Below are positions 42,691 to 45,416 of a stretch of DNA of 45,416 nt, piece by piece; the first letter of the stretch is position 1, and every line of letters starts with the position of its first letter. This DNA is from CAYVQZ01 sp964453435 (lineage in GTDB: Bacteria > Abyssobacteria > SURF-5). Below the pieces are notes generated by a model that worked only from the letters and a program-made list of their open reading frames with translations, had not been told where the DNA came from and did not search any database. The stretch is from the NCBI GenBank assembly GCA_964453435.1, contig CAYVQZ010000048.1, positions 1 to 45,416 of the forward strand, given 5' to 3'. The translations under genes were made by a program, and so were the position numbers.

Positions 42691-44340
42691 ATGGCAGGAC
42701 AAGAAAATGGCCGCGCTCAATGGGAAAGAGCCTACTCGAAGGGCAAGAAACGGGATTGCAGTTTTACCACCATTTCCGGACAGGAAGTGAACCCGCTGTA
42801 CACACCGGACGATGTGTGTGAATTTGATTTCAATCGTGATTTGGGGTATCCGGGCCAGTTTCCGTTCACCCGAGGCGTGCATCCAACCATGTACCGCGGA
42901 CAACTCTGGACCATGCGCCAGTTTGCCGGCATGGGGTCGGCCCGCGATACCAATGAGCGGTATCATTTCCTGCTTGACCACGGACAGACCGGCCTCTCGG
43001 TGGCCTTCGATATGCCCACTCTCATGGGCTACGATTCGGACCATCCCTACTCGGAAGGCGAGGTCGGAACCTGTGGTGTGGCGATTGACTCGGTCGAAGA
43101 CATGAACGTGTTGTTCGATGGGATTCCTCTTGACCAAATCTCCACATCGATGACCATCAATGGACCTGCCGCAATCCTTTTCGCTTTCTACATCGTTGTG
43201 GGAGAGCGGCAGGGGGCGTCGTCCGAGAAACTGAGAGGAACCATCCAGAACGATATCCTCAAGGAATACATTGCGCAGAAATCGTGGCTCGTGCCGCCTG
43301 AACCGTCAATGCGCATTATCACCGACATCATCGCTTTTGCTTCGGACCATGTTCCTCAGTGGAACACCATAAGCATCAGCGGCTACCATATCCGTGAAGC
43401 AGGCTCGACCGCGCTCCAGGAGTTGGCGTTCACGCTCGCTGACGGGCTCGCGTATGTCGAAGCGGGCATTAAAGCAGGTCTGGATGTCGACAAGTTCGCG
43501 CCGCGGCTGTCGTTTTTCTTTAATGCCCACAACGATTTCTTCGAAGAAATCGCGAAGTACCGGGCGGCGCGTCGCATCTGGGCTCGGGAGATGCGCGACA
43601 AGTATAAGGCCAAGGACCCCCGTTCGCTTCTGCTGCGGTTCCACACGCAGACCGCCGGGTGCAGTCTCACGGCCCAACAGCCCGAGAATAACATTGTGAG
43701 GACCGCCTACCAGGCGATGGCGGCCGTGCTGGGGGGAACTCAGTCGCTTCACACAAACTCGATGGATGAAACCTACGCCCTTCCAACCGAAAAGGCGGTC
43801 CGCATCGCTCTTCGGACTCAGCAGATAATCGCGCACGAATCGGGCGTTCCGAATGTTATCGACCCGTTGGCGGGTTCCTATTATGTCGAGGCGCTGACGA
43901 ATAAAATGGAGCAGGGGGTGTACGACTATTTTGAAAAAATCGAAAAATTGGGCGGTGTAATAAAGGCTGTAGAGGCCGGCTTCTTCCAGAAGGAGATTGC
44001 CGACGCGGCAAAGCGCTACCAGCATGAAATCGAGACAAATGAGAAAATAATGGTCGGAGTCAACGAATTCTGTCTCAAAGACGAAAAAACGGAAATACCT
44101 CTGCTCAAGATCGACCCCCGGGTGGAACAGGAACAACGAGACCGCCTCCGGCGGCTGCGCGAAGAACGAGATAACGACAAGGTGAGAAGGAGCTTGAACG
44201 AACTGGCCGAGGCCGCACGGGGAACCGATAACGTCATGCCCAAAATTCTCGAATGCGCCCGCGCACTCGCGACAGAAAACGAAATTTGCGACGTGTTCCG
44301 CGACGTATATGGCAAGTGGGAGGAGCCGAAGATATTTTGA
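42691..44340 (+). CDS. B12-dependent acyl-CoA mutase large subunit (isobutyryl-CoA mutase-like)
   Basis: A 549-aa TIM-barrel subunit of the methylmalonyl/isobutyryl-CoA mutase family, without the C-terminal B12-binding domain (it ends DVYGKWEEPKIF). It must therefore pair with a separate cobalamin-binding small subunit, which is not in the window. WTMRQFAGMGSARDTNERYH (73-92) and SVAFDMPTLMGYDSDHP (103-119) shape the active site. F78 and Q196 replace the Tyr89 and Arg207 that bind the carboxylate in methylmalonyl-CoA mutase, and match the Phe80/Gln198 pair of isobutyryl-CoA mutase. The spacing of 118 residues is the same in all three. H233 (catalytic His244) is conserved. A105 argues against the 2-hydroxyisobutyryl-CoA mutase type. 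Shine-Dalgarno AGGAG precedes the ATG. Confidence 0.9.
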   Translation: MAGQENGRAQWERAYSKGKKRDCSFTTISGQEVNPLYTPDDVCEFDFNRDLGYPGQFPFTRGVHPTMYRGQLWTMRQFAGMGSARDTNERYHFLLDHGQTGLSVAFDMPTLMGYDSDHPYSEGEVGTCGVAIDSVEDMNVLFDGIPLDQISTSMTINGPAAILFAFYIVVGERQGASSEKLRGTIQNDILKEYIAQKSWLVPPEPSMRIITDIIAFASDHVPQWNTISISGYHIREAGSTALQELAFTLADGLAYVEAGIKAGLDVDKFAPRLSFFFNAHNDFFEEIAKYRAARRIWAREMRDKYKAKDPRSLLLRFHTQTAGCSLTAQQPENNIVRTAYQAMAAVLGGTQSLHTNSMDETYALPTEKAVRIALRTQQIIAHESGVPNVIDPLAGSYYVEALTNKMEQGVYDYFEKIEKLGGVIKAVEAGFFQKEIADAAKRYQHEIETNEKIMVGVNEFCLKDEKTEIPLLKIDPRVEQEQRDRLRRLREERDNDKVRRSLNELAEAARGTDNVMPKILECARALATENEICDVFRDVYGKWEEPKIF

Positions 44341-44432
44341 ATCCTCTTTCCGCTACGCGCTTGTGCGAGCATTCTGTTGAGAACACGACATCTCTTCACT
44401 CCGCCCCTCTGGAAAAACGGTGAATCCAAAAA

Positions 44433-45341
44433 ATGAAGGGCTCCCGGAACAAACACAGCGGCAGAATCTGGCACAAAGTCACCATGTCCGTCGACAGGGA
44501 GAACGCCGAAATGGTCCGGCGCGCGATCCAGTCCTGCCATTGCTGTGGGATTCAATCTGAGGACGAGGGAACCGAACGGGAACAGCTTGACGCGTACTTC
44601 GACAACGCCATCGACCCCGCCGAATTACAGACGCATATGAACCTCATTGCCGCCCTCCTGTCGGCCGCGGGCGGACGCGAACTGAAGCTCGGAAAAATCG
44701 AGACGATTCCGGAAGAGGACTGGCTTGAGGAATGGCGCAAAAACTGGAAGCCCGTTCGAGTTACCGAACGCCTTGTCATTTGCCCATCATGGGAAAAGTT
44801 TCCGAAAACAGCCAGCCAAACCGTTGTTTACATTTATCCGAAAATGGCTTTCGGCACCGGCAGCCATCCGACCACCCAATTGTGTTTGAAACTGATTGAC
44901 CGTTATATGCCAAAAGGCGCGCGAGTTCTCGACATCGGCTCCGGGAGCGGCATCCTCGCGATTGCGGCGGCTAAAATGGGCGCGCGACGGGTTGTTGCCG
45001 TCGAGATGGATGAGACAGCCGTCGAAAACGCTATCGAAAATTGCAGATTCAACAGGGTGATGTCGAAAGTCAAGCTCCTCTGCGAACCGTTCGGCCCGAA
45101 ATCGCGAGGGGAATTCGACCTCGGCATCTGCAATATGCTCGCCCACGAAATGCTTCCTTTAATTCCTGACATTAGCCGGGTTCTGAAAGGAAAAAGCCTG
45201 ATTCTTTCCGGTCTGACCGCGCAATCGGCCCCTCCGGTCAAGAAAGCGCTGGCGGTTTCAGGATGGCAATTTCGAAGGACACTCGCGGACGGCGAATGGC
45301 GTGGCTTTTACGCTGTCCACAATTCGCTCCCGCCAAGCTAG
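44433..45341 (+). CDS. prmA: Ribosomal protein L11 methyltransferase
   Basis: A 302-aa class I SAM methyltransferase that trimethylates L11. The N-terminal about 110 residues match the L11-binding region, including the EEDWLEEWRKNWKPVRVTER segment typical of PrmA. FGTGSHPTTQLCL (about 144-156) is the PrmA signature. VLDIGSGSGILAIAAAKMGA is SAM motif I, VVAVEMDETAVENA motif II, and LGICNMLAHEMLPLIPD motif IV (the usual NxL here is NML). Length is normal. It lies 92 nt after the mutase gene, possibly co-transcribed but functionally unrelated. The ribosome-binding site is weak. The last 75 nt of the window after it show nothing I can assign. Confidence 0.93.
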   Translation: MKGSRNKHSGRIWHKVTMSVDRENAEMVRRAIQSCHCCGIQSEDEGTEREQLDAYFDNAIDPAELQTHMNLIAALLSAAGGRELKLGKIETIPEEDWLEEWRKNWKPVRVTERLVICPSWEKFPKTASQTVVYIYPKMAFGTGSHPTTQLCLKLIDRYMPKGARVLDIGSGSGILAIAAAKMGARRVVAVEMDETAVENAIENCRFNRVMSKVKLLCEPFGPKSRGEFDLGICNMLAHEMLPLIPDISRVLKGKSLILSGLTAQSAPPVKKALAVSGWQFRRTLADGEWRGFYAVHNSLPPS

Positions 45342-45416
45342 CCATAATCAACCGAATTTTCCCGCAAATCGTGCGCGCATCTCCTTGTCTCAAAAGCACG
45401 TGTCAATGAATTAAAC

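Noticed and set aside
42691..44340. Annotation as classical methylmalonyl-CoA mutase
   Set aside because: The carboxylate-binding Tyr and Arg are replaced by Phe and Gln, so the substrate should not be assumed.
1..45416. CRISPR arrays, tRNA or rRNA genes
   Set aside because: No regularly spaced direct repeats, no tRNA-like T-arm with acceptor pairing, and no rRNA signature sequences were found by reading.

Overview
The window looks like chromosomal sequence of a Gram-negative, diderm heterotrophic bacterium. Supporting signs are an outer-membrane beta-barrel protein, a LolA-like lipoprotein-sorting protein, a lipobox protein, RseC, an ECF sigma factor with a zinc-binding anti-sigma factor, and type IV pilus minor pilins behind a sigma-54-like site. 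GC content is moderate to high by eye. The mix of gene types (S55-type peptidase with a beta-propeller protein, crotonase with EtfBA, a B12-dependent acyl-CoA mutase, a cofactor-independent phosphoglycerate mutase beside aspartokinase and citramalate synthase) recalls Deltaproteobacteria-like or uncultured candidate phyla. I cannot name a taxon from the sequence. There is no rRNA, tRNA, CRISPR array, prophage or integron.

Layout. 1-2.6 kb: a cation-efflux (CDF) transporter fused to a NifX/NifB-like domain, convergent with a radical SAM/SPASM protein. 2.7-5.1 kb: a large membrane protein with a spermidine-synthase-like domain. 5.3-8.0 kb: crotonase-etfB-etfA (acyl-CoA oxidation and electron transfer). 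8.0-11.2 kb: mgtE with a structured leader, embedded in genomic debris (interspersed repeats, an IS4-type transposase remnant, a truncated SDR dehydrogenase). 11.3-12.3 kb: a YheT-type hydrolase. 12.7-16.0 kb: a four-gene minor-pilin operon. 16.6-17.5 kb: an orphan ABC-2-type ATPase. 17.8-22.6 kb: an operon of a secreted S55-like peptidase, a secreted seven-bladed propeller protein and a REC-HisKA protein lacking the kinase ATPase domain. 22.7-26.2 kb: copper homeostasis (csoR-rseC-copA) with a recognisable CsoR operator. 26.5-28.7 kb: an outer-membrane barrel protein plus LolA-like protein. 29.0-35.8 kb: ribosomal protein S1, then an amino-acid operon (apgM-like, lysC, cimA, lipoprotein). 35.8-39.5 kb: a heterodimeric ABC exporter. 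39.7-42.5 kb: a coiled-coil membrane protein, then sigma factor, anti-sigma factor and secreted protein. 42.7-45.3 kb: an acyl-CoA mutase large subunit and prmA.

Most interesting points: (1) the peptidase-propeller-REC/HisKA operon, whose S55 domain appears circularly permuted relative to Bacillus SpoIVB and whose signalling protein has no catalytic kinase domain; (2) the mutase, which would be named methylmalonyl-CoA mutase by default but carries the Phe/Gln pair typical of isobutyryl-CoA mutase; (3) a family of short interspersed repeats sharing a GTGGGACACA core, including one inverted REPIN-like pair, scattered through at least five intergenic regions; (4) a leader hairpin of mgtE that can sequester its Shine-Dalgarno sequence; (5) an apgM-like gene beside aspartokinase, consistent with its proposed role as an alternative homoserine kinase.
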